A stretch of DNA of 64,000 bases from positions 558,001 to 622,000 of the forward strand of contig CAVUYY010000008.1 in assembly GCA_963745775.1 (NCBI GenBank), written 5' to 3'. The notes under the pieces were generated by a model that worked only from the letters and a program-made list of their open reading frames with translations, did no database searches and had not been told where the DNA came from. This document shows, piece by piece, positions 7,671-19,303 of the stretch. Each line of letters opens with the position of its first letter. Position 1 is the first letter of the stretch. The position numbers were made by a program, and so were the translations under genes. This stretch comes from Gaiellasilicea sp963745775 (GTDB lineage Bacteria; Actinomycetota; Thermoleophilia; Gaiellales; Gaiellaceae).

Positions 7671-8662
7671 CAGCGCTCGACGACGACGGCGCCGACGAGC
7701 TCCGGCGCGTCGCTCCAGCCGTGCTCGGCGCCCTCGACCCCGATCGCGCGCGCCAGGTCGGCGAGATGCTCACGCGCCGGCGGCAGCTCCGAAGGCGATG
7801 CGGCTGTGCGAGCGACCGCGCGAATCGTCGCCGGATCGGCTCCCGTGAGCCTGTTCACGACTCGCGGGTTCGCGGCCAGGCCGACGACATCCCCGGGCGG
7901 CAGCGGCCCGTAGTGCTCCGGGACCGAGAGGTACTCGTCCACGACACCGCCGCGCTCGAGCAGCACGAACCGCACCACCTCGTCCTGCTCGACCCCGAGC
8001 GCGAGCACGACGGCTCCCATCCGGTCGGAGAGCTCGCGGGCCAGCCGGCGGAGCATCGTCGGGTCGCGATCGCAGACGTCGTCGTAGACGGCGATCCAGC
8101 CTCCGCGCGGTGGCGAGATCAGGCTTCCCTGCGAGCCGCCCGGGAGCCTCGGCACGAACTGGCGCACGGCTCGCTCGATCGCCGGCTGGTCGTCGCTCTG
8201 GACGTGGATCGCGCCGAACGAGCGGCCGCTGCCGACCTCCCGCACCTCCAGGGAGAGCACGAGATTCCGCGACTCCTCGCGGAAGCCGAGCCGGTCGTAG
8301 AACGGCAGCGCGTCGAGGTTCGCGTTCAGGCGGAGATAACCCGCGCCGCGTGCCCGCATGTTCTCGACGACTGCGTCGATGAGTGCCTTGCCGGTGCCGT
8401 GCCGGCGCTCGGGCTCGCGCACGAAGAGATCGCCGACGTACGCGATGTGCCCGTCGATCCAGGCACTCGCAAAGCCCACCGGCTCGCCGTCGCGCTCCGC
8501 GACGAAGAGGCCGTTGGCGTCGAGCGCACGCTCGATCTCCTGGCTCGCCGACTCCCAGCTCGCGTCGGCCCAGGCGGGAAGCGCGTCGACATCGCCGACG
8601 AACTCCAGCCAGAGCGAGCGAACGAGCTCGCGATCGGCGACGGTGGCGTGGCGGATGGTCAT
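7670..8662 (-). CDS. GNAT N-acetyltransferase with C-terminal extra domain
   Basis: 330 aa. Residues 1-150 are a GNAT domain with the acetyl-CoA loop REPERRHGTGKALIDAV and the terminal LPFYDRLGFREES. Residues about 155-330 form a second, unrecognised domain (FGAIHVQSDDQPAIERAVRQFVP..., VVLALGVEQDEVVRFVLLER) that looks conserved rather than random. Substrate unknown. Stop overlaps the GST start; start abuts the alkA stop. Confidence 0.85.
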   Translation of the reverse strand: MTIRHATVADRELVRSLWLEFVGDVDALPAWADASWESASQEIERALDANGLFVAERDGEPVGFASAWIDGHIAYVGDLFVREPERRHGTGKALIDAVVENMRARGAGYLRLNANLDALPFYDRLGFREESRNLVLSLEVREVGSGRSFGAIHVQSDDQPAIERAVRQFVPRLPGGSQGSLISPPRGGWIAVYDDVCDRDPTMLRRLARELSDRMGAVVLALGVEQDEVVRFVLLERGGVVDEYLSVPEHYGPLPPGDVVGLAANPRVVNRLTGADPATIRAVARTAASPSELPPAREHLADLARAIGVEGAEHGWSDAPELVGAVVVER

Positions 8663-9475
8663 TGCGGGGGCATCGTCCGAAGTCCGGTCAGGAGATAGTG
8701 GGCGGCGAGATTCTCGAAGGGGTGGAAGCGGGCGCCGAAGCCGCGGACATCCGCGACGTCACCATAGAAGGACCGTACGGCCTTGCGCAGCACGAGGTCG
8801 CCCGCGGGCCAGGCATGCGGCCGGCCGAGGTGGCGGGCGAGGAACCAGTCGGCCGTCCACTCGCCGATCCCGCGAAGGGCGACGAGCATCGCTTTCACCT
8901 CGTCGTCCGGGAGGGCCGAGAGGGAGTCGAGGTCGAGCTCGGCGCGGGCGAGCGCGATCGTGTACTCGGCCTTACGTCCCGAGAAGCCGACCGCGACGAG
9001 CTCGGCCTCGTCGGCGGCCGGCGAGCCGCTCGCGCGTGGGGAAAGCGATCGCGTGCTCGGCCGGCTCGCCGAAGCGCTCGATCAGGCGGCTGCGAATCGC
9101 GAACGCGGACTGGAGCGAGACCTGCTGGGCCGTGATCGAGGTGACGAGCGCCTCGAACGGATCGGGCGCGAGGGGCGGGCGGAAGCCGGCGAGGCCGCGC
9201 GCGAGACGGGCGAGGACAGGGTCGTCGGCCGCGAAGGCGGCGAAGGCGGCAAGGTCGAAGCTCGCCCCGAGCAGGGTCCGCACCGCCGCCTCGATCTCGC
9301 TGCTCCAGGGATCGACGGCGACGCCGCCGGGTGCAGCTTCGATGCGCACCTCGCGCCCGCCGACGACCCGGTGCAGGCCACCCTCGTGCCAGAGGTTCGC
9401 GCGGTCGACTCCGAAGACGCGAAAGCGCTCGGTCGAGAGCGCGAAGTCGTACGGCGCGGGCAGCGGCAGCAGCAC
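8659..9475 (-). CDS. alkA: DNA-3-methyladenine glycosylase II / HhH-GPD glycosylase (frameshifted)
   Basis: Excises alkylated bases from DNA. The N-terminal AlkA-like domain (LLPLPAPYDFALS) is followed by ALVTSITAQQVSLQSA, and after a +1 shift near 9020 by AVGFSGRKAEYTIALA and the helix-hairpin-helix LRGIGEWTADWFLAR with the catalytic Asp in AGDLVLRKAV. The extra base lies in CTCGCCGGCC. Start GTG 9475. Corrected length about 271 aa. First gene of a four-gene chain with GNAT, GST and rhodanese, which suggests a chemical-stress context. Confidence 0.88.
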
Positions 9476-9476
9476 G

Positions 9477-9530
9477 GGACACCAATCGTGCCTGCGACCG
9501 TCTCTGCGCCCGCGTGTGCGATAAGTGTCC
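9477..9530. repeat. Imperfect inverted repeat between alkA and ydeI
   Basis: GGACACCAATCG (9477-9488) and CGATAAGTGTCC (9519-9530) pair at 10 of 12 positions across 30 nt. It lies between the alkA start and the ydeI stop. Could be an operator for alkA or a weak terminator; no U-run is present. Confidence 0.35.
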
Positions 9531-9544
9531 TCTCCGAACGTCTC

Positions 9545-10114
9545 TCAGGGATGGAGCTTGTCGCCGGCGGCCAGCATCGCCACGAACTTCTCGATGTTCG
9601 CCGCGCGGGTCTCGGGCTTCTTCGCGAGCTGGAGCCGGTGCAGGATCGCGTAGCGATTTGTCGCGTCGAGCCCCTCGAACGCAGCCCGGGCCGCGTCGTT
9701 CCCGTCGAGCGCCTGCTGCAGGTCGTCCGGAACCACGGCCGTCGAAGGCGAGTCGTAGGCGGCAGCCCAGCGCCCGTCGGCCTTCGCTCGCTCGACCTCG
9801 CGCAGCCCGCCCGGCCGCATCGCGCCGCTCGCGATCAGCGCCTCCGCCTTCGTCCGATTGAGCTTCGACCAGACGCTCCGCGCGCGGCGCGGCGTGAAGC
9901 GCTGGAGGTAGTAGGTCTCGTCGAGCCCGCGCGACTGGCCGTCGATCCAGCCGAAGCAGAGCGCGACCTCGACGGCCTCCGCGTACGTCACGGTCGGGAT
10001 CCCGGTGCCTTTCTTCGCGAGCTTGACCCAGATGCCGTCGGCCTCCGGATGCGCCTCCAGCCACGCCTCCCACTCGGCCCGCGAGGCGAAGGGGACGCTG
10101 GGGAGGTCGGCCAC
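9545..10114 (-). CDS. YdeI/OmpD-associated family protein
   Basis: 189 aa. Family features: FASRAEWEAWLEAHPEADG, IWVKLAKKGTGIPTVTYAEAVEVALCFGWIDGQ, YLQRFTPRRARSVWSKLN. Function not established; other members have been linked to polymyxin and peptide stress. Start GTG 10114, 4 nt after the amylase stop, so it is probably the distal gene of the maltodextrin operon. No frameshift. Confidence 0.85.
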   Translation of the reverse strand: MADLPSVPFASRAEWEAWLEAHPEADGIWVKLAKKGTGIPTVTYAEAVEVALCFGWIDGQSRGLDETYYLQRFTPRRARSVWSKLNRTKAEALIASGAMRPGGLREVERAKADGRWAAAYDSPSTAVVPDDLQQALDGNDAARAAFEGLDATNRYAILHRLQLAKKPETRAANIEKFVAMLAAGDKLHP

Positions 10115-10118
10115 CGTC

Positions 10119-12211
10119 CTAGAGCTTCCGCGCCAGGACCCGCGAAACCGCGACCTCGCCCTCGAGATCGCGCGCGACCGCCACGAGATGAACGGTCTCA
10201 CCGCGCCGGTAGCGCCGCGGATCGAGGAAGATCCGGTAAGGCGGCGAGTCGTCGACGCCGAGTCGCTGCCACGGCCGGCCGGCCCGCTTGAGCGCGAACG
10301 CGACGCTTCGCGGACCGGACATGCCGGACGCGCCGACGCGGAGCAGCCCCGAGAGGTCGTCGGAGCCCGCCGCCACGACCGGCCGGCCCGAGCTCGGGCG
10401 CGGCGGCCCGTCGGCGCGGTAGAGCACCGCCGTGAGCGGTGGCACGTTGAGCGTGACCCTCCCGCCGCTCGAGCTCTGCACGGCCGCGCTCGCCCCGAGC
10501 AGAGGCGTCCAGCTCGAGCCGGTCGCGCTCGCGAATGCGGCCCGTTGGGGGGTGGTGCTCGCATTGAACGCGGCCAGATACTCGCGCCGGGCCGCAGCGT
10601 CGAAGCGGCTGACGACGAGCAGGCCGCCGCGGGCGACCCGCACCGCGGTGCTCCCGACCGAGAGCGCCGGATGAGCCTCCCGCAGCGCGGCCAGCGCCTT
10701 CAGGTGGTCGCCGACGGGATGCGACGCGAGCTCGAGCGCCGAGCCCGTCCCGATCGGCGGCGAGCCGACGCGCTCCTCCGTCTGCCACTCGCGCACCTTC
10801 GTCGGGAAGAGATCCTGGCGCGCCTGCTTGTCGCCGCCGGCGCCGATGATCCCGACCTCGTCGCCGTAGTAGACGCTCGGCGCGCCGCGGAGCAGGTACA
10901 TGAGGCTGTGCCCGAGCTGGACGCGACGGAGGAGCTCGGTTCCACGGGTGCCGCCGGAGCGATCCTTGATCACCCGCCCGGCCCGGCCGATGTCGTGGTT
11001 GCCGAGGAACGTCGGCGGTGTGTGCGCGATCCCGTTCGCCCCCAGGTAGTAGTCGTCGTCCGCGAACCGCGCGACCAGCCCCTTCGCGCTCACGTCGCCG
11101 CCGGCGAAGCGGGTGGCGGCATCCTGGAAGGGAAAGTCGAGCACGTTCGGCAGGCCGCGGTCCCGAACGAACCGCGAGAGCTCGACCGCATCGCTCAGGA
11201 AGACCTCGCCGAAGAGCTCGAAGTCCTTCACTCCAGCCTTCCGCGCCGCCGCCCGGATCTTCGGCACCCAGGCACCGAAGAACCTCGCGTCGACGTGCTT
11301 CGCCGTGTCGATCCGGAAGCCGTCGAGCTTGAAGCGCGCGATCCAGCTCGCGTAGACGTCCGCCAGTCCGGCGACCACCCGCGGCTGCTCGGTGAAGAGG
11401 TCGTCGAGCCCGAAGAAGTCGCCCTGCTCGAAGCAGACCTCGCTGCACGAGTCGAAGTCGATGTCGCCGCGGTTGTGGTAGCGGGTGACGTCGTTCAGCC
11501 AGGCGGGCTTCTTCGCCGTCCGGTCGCGGCCCTCGAGCAGCGGCACCCGCGGCATGTTCTCGGCCTTGAGGCAGGGGAAGGTGGAGCCGCCGGAGTAGCG
11601 GGCGGGAAAGAAGATCCGGCCGCGGCAGTCGCGGTAGGGCGCATCCGAGTAGCTCGAGCCCGTCGGCACGATCAGGTCGGCCGTGTGGTTGACGACCACG
11701 TCGAGGTAGACCTTCAGCCCGAGCCGGTGCGCGCACTCGACGAACGCGCCGAAGTCGGCCTCGCTCCCGAGATGCGGGTCGACGGAGGTGAAGTCGCGGA
11801 TCCAGTAGCCGTGGTAGGCGGCGCTCGACCCCTGCACGGTCCTCTGGCCGAACGGCGGGGTCACCCAGACCGCGGTGAAGCCCAGGTTCTTGATCCGGGC
11901 GAGGCCGCGCGGACCGGTGCAGTCGCCGGTCAGCCCGCGGTAGTCGCCGCCGTGGAACCAGCCGATGTCCGCCGGGTCGTAGCCCGTGACGCCGCGCGCT
12001 CCGGAGAGGCCGCCGCGGTCGTTCGCCGCGTCGCCGTTCGCGTAGCGGTCGGGCATGACGAAGTAGATCCGCTGCGAGGCGAGCGACGTCCGCACCGGCG
12101 GCTGCGCGAGCGCCGCGAGGGCCGGGCCCGACGGCGGCGCCGGTACGGCCGATCCTCCAGCCCACCCGACACCGACCAGCGCGACCGCAACGCCGGTCGC
12201 GAGCAACCCCG

Positions 12212-12228
<17 letters not shown>
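10119..12228 (-). CDS. Secreted GH13 alpha-amylase
   Basis: Cleaves alpha-1,4 bonds of starch or glycogen outside the cell. All four GH13 regions are visible: I DVVVNH, II DGFRIDTAKH (nucleophile Asp), III LFGEVF (acid/base Glu), IV FLGNHD. The C-terminus adds a beta-rich domain. The N-terminus is a signal peptide: read from GTG 12228 with one extra G removed in GGGG (about 12207-12210) it gives MRRFVSGLLATGVAVALVG, a classic basic n-region plus hydrophobic core. Without correction the start would be TTG 12206. The start overlaps malK by 17 nt. Feeds maltodextrins to the adjacent transporter. Confidence 0.88.
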
Positions 12229-13397
<1,169 letters not shown>

Positions 13398-13406
13398 CTG
13401 CTCCTC

Positions 13407-15263
13407 TCACGTGAGTCTCCAGACATGGAAAGCGGGCCCCTGGGCCGGGAGCGTCGCGGCGCCCTCGGCGAGCTGCGCGTCCGCGCCGTGCAGCGTCGTC
13501 AGCTCCTGGGCGCCGAGCACGGCGAGCGGCAGCCGGACCGGCTCGTGCTCGGCGCGCGCGGCGAGGCAGAGCAGCCGCTCGGAGGCGGTCTCGCGCAGAT
13601 ACGCGATCGCGTCCGCGCCGACGTGCGCGTAGCGGATCCCGCCCCGCGCCAGCGCGTCCGAGCTCCGGCGCAGCGCGATCAACCGCGCGTACCCCTCGAA
13701 GAGCACGCTGTCCCAGCGCTCGGGCGCGTCCCACGGGATCGTGCGCCGCGCGTCCTCGCCCCAGGCTCCCTCGAGACCCAGCTCGTCGCCCGCGAAGACC
13801 ATCGGCACGCCGGGGGTCGTCATCTGCAGCCCGACGCCGACCAGGTGACGCTCGCGCGAGCCCGCCACCGTGGCGAAGCGCGCCGTGTCGTGGCTGTCGA
13901 GCAGGGTCCAGGAGTGGAGTACGGACGACCACGGCACTCCGGCCCGGAACGCCTGCATCGTCGCCACCAGCTGCTCGCCCCGGATCCGCGGCAGCCCGAC
14001 GGGCAGACCGAGGAAGCCGGTCGCCAGGTCGTCCGGAAGCTCGTCGCCGCGAAGCCAGGCCCAGACCGGTCGCAGGAAGCCGGCGTAGCCCATCGTCCCG
14101 TGCCAGCCACCCCCGCGCAGGTCGCCCCGGGCGTCGTGCGCGTGCTCCGCGATCACGACGGCGTCCTTCCGCTCCGCCGCGATCGCAGCGCGCACGTCCC
14201 GCGCGAGCTCGGCTGTCGAGTCGACGTCGCGGAAACGGCCGGCCATGTTCGCGACGTCGATCCTCCAGCCGTCGAGCTCGAACGGCGCCCGCAGCCAGCG
14301 CCGCACGGCGGAGTCGGGATCCGAGACGAGCCGCCGCCGGAGCGCGGCCGATCGGTGGTCGAGCTTCGGCAGCGTGCGCACTCCCAGCCAGGCCTCGTAG
14401 CCGAGCGGCAGCTCGTCGTCGAGGAAGTAGTAGTCCCGTTCCGGCCCCTCGGCGTCCCGGCGCGCCGCCAGGAACCACTCGTGCGCGTCACCCGAGTGAT
14501 TCAGGGTGAGATCGCCGAGCACCCGAATCCCGCGTGCGTGCGCCGCGGCGACCAGGCTCGCGAGCGCGTCGTCGCCGCCGAGGTGCGGGTCGACGCGCTC
14601 GAACGAGCTCGCGTCGTAGCGGTGCGAGCTCCCCGCGGGGAAGAACGGCGTGAGATAGAGCGTCGTCGCCCCGAGCGCCTCGAGGTGGTCGAGCCGCTCC
14701 TCGATCCCCGCGAGGTCGCCGCCGTACCACTCGAGCGGCGTCTGCGGCGCGCGCCCCGAGGGGAGCTCGTCCCACTCCCTCGCCACGGCCCACTCGGGCT
14801 GCGCCTGCCGGTCGCCGCCCCGCGCGAACCGGTCGGGAAAGATCTCGTAGACGACCGAGCGCAGGTGCCAGTCCGGTCCGCCCGGATCGAGGGAGACGAC
14901 GAAGTCGTCGGAATCCGGTGGGTCGTGGAGCACGAGCCCGAGCCCGTTCACCCAGGCGTAGCCGAGCTCGCCGCCGGAGAGGAGCCAGCGATACGGAACC
15001 GAGGGGTTGTGGACGGGGAAGGAGGCGCGCCACCAGCGCTCGGCCTCGGTCTCCTCGACGAGCTCGGCGCGCACGGCGCGCGGCTCCCCGTCCCGGAGGT
15101 AGCGGACGGCGACCGCGTCGACCTCCGTCCCGATCGGGACCCGCAGGCGCACGACCGCCTCGTCGCCGAGCCGGAGCGGCCGCTCGACCAGATAGGCGTC
15201 GGAGCCGTCGTGGTGCGGCAGGTCGAGCAGCGACACCGCGGCCCGCGTCTCCACTGCGGTCAT
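13407..15263 (-). CDS. Intracellular GH13 enzyme (neopullulanase / maltogenic amylase / alpha-glucosidase type)
   Basis: 618 aa, no signal peptide. An N-terminal beta domain of about 120 residues (CBM34-like position) is followed by VVYEIFPDRFARG and the GH13 barrel: DLTLNH, DGWRIDVAN (nucleophile), VIAEHAHD (Glu acid/base), LDSHDTAR. Likely hydrolyses imported maltodextrins. ATG 15263 overlaps the malG stop (ATGA). Exact bond specificity cannot be read from sequence. No frameshift. Confidence 0.88.
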   Translation of the reverse strand: MTAVETRAAVSLLDLPHHDGSDAYLVERPLRLGDEAVVRLRVPIGTEVDAVAVRYLRDGEPRAVRAELVEETEAERWWRASFPVHNPSVPYRWLLSGGELGYAWVNGLGLVLHDPPDSDDFVVSLDPGGPDWHLRSVVYEIFPDRFARGGDRQAQPEWAVAREWDELPSGRAPQTPLEWYGGDLAGIEERLDHLEALGATTLYLTPFFPAGSSHRYDASSFERVDPHLGGDDALASLVAAAHARGIRVLGDLTLNHSGDAHEWFLAARRDAEGPERDYYFLDDELPLGYEAWLGVRTLPKLDHRSAALRRRLVSDPDSAVRRWLRAPFELDGWRIDVANMAGRFRDVDSTAELARDVRAAIAAERKDAVVIAEHAHDARGDLRGGGWHGTMGYAGFLRPVWAWLRGDELPDDLATGFLGLPVGLPRIRGEQLVATMQAFRAGVPWSSVLHSWTLLDSHDTARFATVAGSRERHLVGVGLQMTTPGVPMVFAGDELGLEGAWGEDARRTIPWDAPERWDSVLFEGYARLIALRRSSDALARGGIRYAHVGADAIAYLRETASERLLCLAARAEHEPVRLPLAVLGAQELTTLHGADAQLAEGAATLPAQGPAFHVWRLT

Positions 15264-16214
15264 CCCTTGACCGAGCCCTGGGTCAGCCCGCGAGACGATG
15301 AACTTCTGCAGGAACGCGAAGAGGAGCGCCACCGGCAGCGCGGCCAGGAGGACTCCCGCGGCGAACGGCCCCCACTGCTCCGCGTACTGCTTGTCGATGA
15401 ACGAGCGCATCCCGAGCGGCAGCGTGAAGGAGTCGCGATCCTGGAGCAGGACGCTCGCGATCACGAACTCGTTCACCGTGGCCACGAACGAGAGCAGTGC
15501 GACCACGGCCAGCACGGGGAGGGCCAAGGGAAGGATGACGCCCCAGAAGACCTGCGAGGGGGTGGCGCCGTCGACCCGGGCCGACTCGTCGAGCTCGGCG
15601 GGGATCGTGTCGAAGAATCCCTTGAGCAGCCAGGTGTTGACGCCGAGAACCCCGCCGAGGTAGACGATCGTCAGCCCGGTCAGCGAGTTCAGCCCGAAGA
15701 GCGGGAAGACGTTGCCGGTGTTGAGGACGATCAGGTAGATCGCCACCACGAGGAGGAGCTGCGGGAACATCTGGACGAGGAGCAGGCTCAGCATCCCGAA
15801 GCGGCGGCCCGTGAAGCGGAAGCGGCTGAAGGCATAGGCGGCGAGCGCGCCCACGAGCACGGTGGAGATCGCGGTCGCCGTGGCGATGATCATGGTGTTC
15901 GCGTACCAGCGGATGTACGGGATGTCGTTGTCGGCGCCCGCGACGTTGACCGTGCCGGACAGGATCGTGCGGAAGTTGTCCAGGGTCAGGTCGCGCGGGA
16001 TCAGCGAGGCCCCGCTCAGCGTCCCGTCGACGCTGAAGGCCGCGGAGACGATGTACGCGACCGGGAAGAGCGCGAAGACGAGCGCGACGATGGCGACGAC
16101 GTGACGCCACCACATGTCGCCGAGCTCGGGCCTCCTCGGCGCCGGCTTCTCCGCGGCCGCGGGCAGGTCCGCCGCCGCGTCCAGCGCGCGCGCGGTCTGG
16201 TCGAGGCTGCTCAT
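15260..16214 (-). CDS. malG: Maltodextrin ABC permease MalG (frameshifted near C-terminus)
   Basis: Six-helix permease subunit. The EAA loop ELDESARVDGATPSQVFWGVILPLALP contacts MalK. One extra C near 15293 spoils the last residues; the corrected tail KFIVSGLTQGSVKG ends at TGA 15260 and matches the usual MalG terminus. ATG 16214 overlaps the malF stop by 4 nt. Corrected length about 317 aa, slightly long because of an N-terminal cytosolic extension. Confidence 0.92.
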
Positions 16215-17832
16215 TTGACCTCTTCCAGGGCCTTCGTTTTCCAGAAGGCGATCCCCGAGATCGTCGCCACGATGAAGAAGATCATGATCGAGACGGCACT
16301 CGCGAGCCCGTAATCGTTCCCCTTGCCGGACTCGAAGGCGATCTTGTAGGTGTAGGTGATCAGGATGTCGGTGGCGCCCGCGACCGACTGGTCGTCGGCC
16401 GCCGGCCCGCCCCCGGTGAGCAGGTAGATGTTCCCGAAGTTGTTGAAGTTGAAGGCGAACGAGGCGATCAGGAGCGGCGCCACCGCGATCAGCAGGAGCG
16501 GCAGCGTGACGCGGCGGAAGATCTGCCAGCGGCCGCCGCCGTCGACCCTGGCCGCCTCGGTCAGCTCGCCGGGGATCGACTGGAGCGCTCCCATCGAGAC
16601 GAGGAAGAAGTACGGCGCGGTGAGCCACACGCTGACGAGGATCACCGAGACCTTGGCCCAGACGGGATCGAAGAGCCAGGGAATGCTGGTGTTGAGGACG
16701 TTGTTGACGACCCCGAAGTCGTCGTTCAGGAGCCCCTGCCAGACGAGCAGCGAGAGGAAGCCCGGGACGGCGAACGGGATCACGAGGAGCGACCTGTACG
16801 TCCGCTGGAAGCGCAGCTTCGGCTTGTCGAGGACGATCGCGAGGAAGAGGCCGACCACGAACGAGAGCAGCACGCACAGCGTCGCGAAGGCGAACGTCCA
16901 GACGAGGACGCGCAGGAACGGGGCACGCACCAGTGGGTCGTTGAGCACGCTGCCGAAGTTGTCGAAACCGACGCCGGTGCGCCAGCCCGGCTCGAGCTCG
17001 GCGCCGTCCGCGGCGACGAACGAGCCCTTTTCGTTGTTTCGGTACACGACACCGCCCTCGATGCTCGTGAAGGTGTCGGTGCCCGCGTCGTAGCGGAGCG
17101 AAGGCGCGAGCTCGAGCGCCGAATCGAACCCCTCGGGCCGGATTGCCTTGTCGCCGCCGACGGGGACCGTGTAGGACGCGAGCTCCTGGTCGAGTGCGAG
17201 GAGCTGGTCGCCCGGGATCAGATCTGACACCCTCCGGCGTGCCGGTGATCCGGCCGTCTGCGTCCAGCCGCACGACGCCGGCATCGAGCTCGTCGAGCCC
17301 GTCCGGGGTTCCGAGGAACGCCTTCTCCGTCTCCTCGTCGACGAGGACGAGCACGAGCTCGCCGGACTCGTTCCGAGCGGCCGCCATCACATAGGCACCG
17401 CCGTCCGGGGACTCGACCAGCGAGTTGCGCTGGACCCCCTGGATCGCCTCGTCCTTCGTCAGGATGTGCCCCGTCGACCAGTTCGAGAATGCGATCGCGA
17501 AGGTGTAGACGATCGGCGTCACCTGGAACGCGAGCAGGAAGAACGTGCCGGGGATCAGGAACTTGAGCGGATAGTTCCGCGCGCGAGAGGTAGACGACGT
17601 CGATCGCCACAGTGGCGAGGACGAGGACGCCGAGGGCAATCCACTTGTCGTCGGTGGCGAGGATGACCGCGGCCCAGACCGCGACCGCGTTCACGAGCCC
17701 AAGGAAGACGAGCTTGAGCGCGAGCCCGGTCGGCCCCGAGAGGGCGGCGACCGCTCTCGAGGGCAGCGCCCAGGCCGCTACGGCGGCGCTCGGGCGCGGA
17801 ACCTCCGGTACGGGTGCGGCACTCGTGCTCAC
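16211..17832 (-). CDS. malF: Maltodextrin ABC permease MalF (two frameshifts)
   Basis: Partner permease with N-terminal helices (KLVFLGLVNAVAVWAAVILA, WIALGVLVLATVAIDVVYL), a third before a periplasmic P2-like domain of about 150 residues, and the EAA loop ELTEAARVDGGGRWQIFRRVTLP. This is the eight-helix MalF plan, not the six-helix MalG plan. Extra bases near 17580 (VYLSR|RNYPLKF) and near 17225 (TPEG|...DLIPGDQ). Start GTG 17832; corrected length about 540 aa. Confidence 0.88.
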
Positions 17833-17880
17833 GCGCTCAGCTGGGTCGTCACGACCACGCTCCTCCGGTGCCGACGGGAC

Positions 17881-17908
17881 GGTGGGGCGCCCCTGCGGAC
17901 GCCCCACC
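17881..17908. repeat. Strong hairpin between malE and malF
   Basis: GGTGGGGCG and CGCCCCACC form a perfect 9-bp stem around a 10-nt loop, 18 nt after the malE stop and 48 nt before the malF GTG. No U-run follows. It may stabilise malE mRNA or partly terminate, giving more binding protein than permease, as REP sequences do between malE and malF in E. coli. Confidence 0.6.
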
Positions 17909-17925
17909 CTGCCGTATGAGCCTGA

Positions 17926-19176
17926 CTAGCCGATCTTGTTCGCGATGTTGCGAGCCGCGACCGAGAAGGAGACGCGGGCCCTGACGGCGCCGGAGCCCTT
18001 CGTCGACTTGACCCACGCGGCGCCGAGATCGCTCCAGACGCTGCCCATCTGCGGGATGTTCGGCATCGGCACGCCGCCGGTGCCCGCCTTGCCGAACTGC
18101 GCCAGGACGGGATCCTTGACCCGCTTCGCGGCGTCGATGTTGGCCGGGTAGCGACCGTTCGCGGCGCTGAGGGCCAGCTGCGAGTTGGCGCTCATCATGT
18201 AGTCGCCGACGAGGTCCTTCGCCGCGCTCTCGACCCCGTGCGCGGTCGAGAACTTGGTCACCATGAAGCCCTGCGAGCCGAGGAACGGTACGGCCTTGCA
18301 GTTGATCGAGGGCATCTGCGTGACCCGGAACCTGATCCCGGCCTTCTTGATCCGGTCGACGTTCCAGGGACCGGTCACCCAGTAGGCGGCCTTCCCCGTG
18401 AGGAACGCGTTCGAGGCGGCGCCGTCGTCGACCTTCGCGTTGACGAGCCCCAGCTTGTTCCAATTGTCGATCCGAGCGGCGTTCTTCAGGAACACGGGGT
18501 TGTTGAGCCCGATGTCGGACGGATCGAGGTTGCCGGCCCGGTTCGTGCCGAAGACGTAGCCGCAGAGCCCGGAGAAGAACGGATACATGTGGTACGCGTC
18601 ACCGGCCGCGCCCTGCTGCACTGCGATCGCGATGTTGCCCGCCTTCTTCTTCTTGAACGCCAGCGCCGAGGCCTGGAGCTGCGCGAAGGTCGTCGGCACC
18701 TTCGCGAGCCTCGTGTTGACCACGAGTCCGATGTTCTCGATCACGACGGGCGCGCCGTAGAGCTTCTTGACGGCCGTGCCGTAGGAGAAGGCGTTCAGCG
18801 CGTACGGCGGGAACTTCGCCTTCACGGCCCGCCGCGGGTTGAGCGGGAGGACGAGGCCGCTCGCGGCCAGGTCGCCCGTCCAGTCGTGCGCGCCGACGAT
18901 CACGTCGGGCGCCGTCTCGGCCTGGACCGTCTTCAGGTCGTCGCGGATCTTGCCGAAGTCCTTCTGGACGACGACGACGTTGACGCCGCGCGCGGTTCCC
19001 CAGGCGGAGGCGATCCTGTCGACGGCGGCCTTGCGGTCGGCGTCCGACCAGATCGTGACCGTGCTGGCGGGCGCCTGCTTCGCCGCGCCCGACGGGCCTG
19101 CGACGAGAAGCACCGCCACGAGCGCCATGGCCATGGTGACCAGGACGGTGACGGTGCGCTTGCTCAGACTGTTCAT
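17926..19176 (-). CDS. malE: Maltose/maltodextrin-binding protein
   Basis: Extracellular solute-binding protein family 1, 416 aa. Signal sequence MNSLSKRTVTVLVTMAMALVAV with a likely cleavage near GPSGAAKQA; no lipobox Cys, so not an obvious lipoprotein. Then VTIWSDADRKAAVDRIASAW and APDVIVGAHDWTGDLAASG, close to MalE. GAGGGAG lies a few bases before the ATG. First gene of malE-malF-malG-GH13-malK-amylase. No frameshift in 1.25 kb. Confidence 0.92.
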   Translation of the reverse strand: MNSLSKRTVTVLVTMAMALVAVLLVAGPSGAAKQAPASTVTIWSDADRKAAVDRIASAWGTARGVNVVVVQKDFGKIRDDLKTVQAETAPDVIVGAHDWTGDLAASGLVLPLNPRRAVKAKFPPYALNAFSYGTAVKKLYGAPVVIENIGLVVNTRLAKVPTTFAQLQASALAFKKKKAGNIAIAVQQGAAGDAYHMYPFFSGLCGYVFGTNRAGNLDPSDIGLNNPVFLKNAARIDNWNKLGLVNAKVDDGAASNAFLTGKAAYWVTGPWNVDRIKKAGIRFRVTQMPSINCKAVPFLGSQGFMVTKFSTAHGVESAAKDLVGDYMMSANSQLALSAANGRYPANIDAAKRVKDPVLAQFGKAGTGGVPMPNIPQMGSVWSDLGAAWVKSTKGSGAVRARVSFSVAARNIANKIG

Positions 19177-19303
19177 TCGTTCTCCCTCTGGAGCCGTTGG
19201 CTCGTGATCGACTTGATGGTTCAGACTTGTGGAAACGACCGCTGGAGGGTACCGCGCCGAGCGCCGGATGCGGTAGTCCGCGATCGTTCGGTCGACTGGC
19301 GCG

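Noticed and set aside
19177..19303. LacI-type operator upstream of malE (around TGGAAACGACCGCT)
   Set aside because: Only one half resembles GAAACG; the other half does not mirror it. Not reported as a site.
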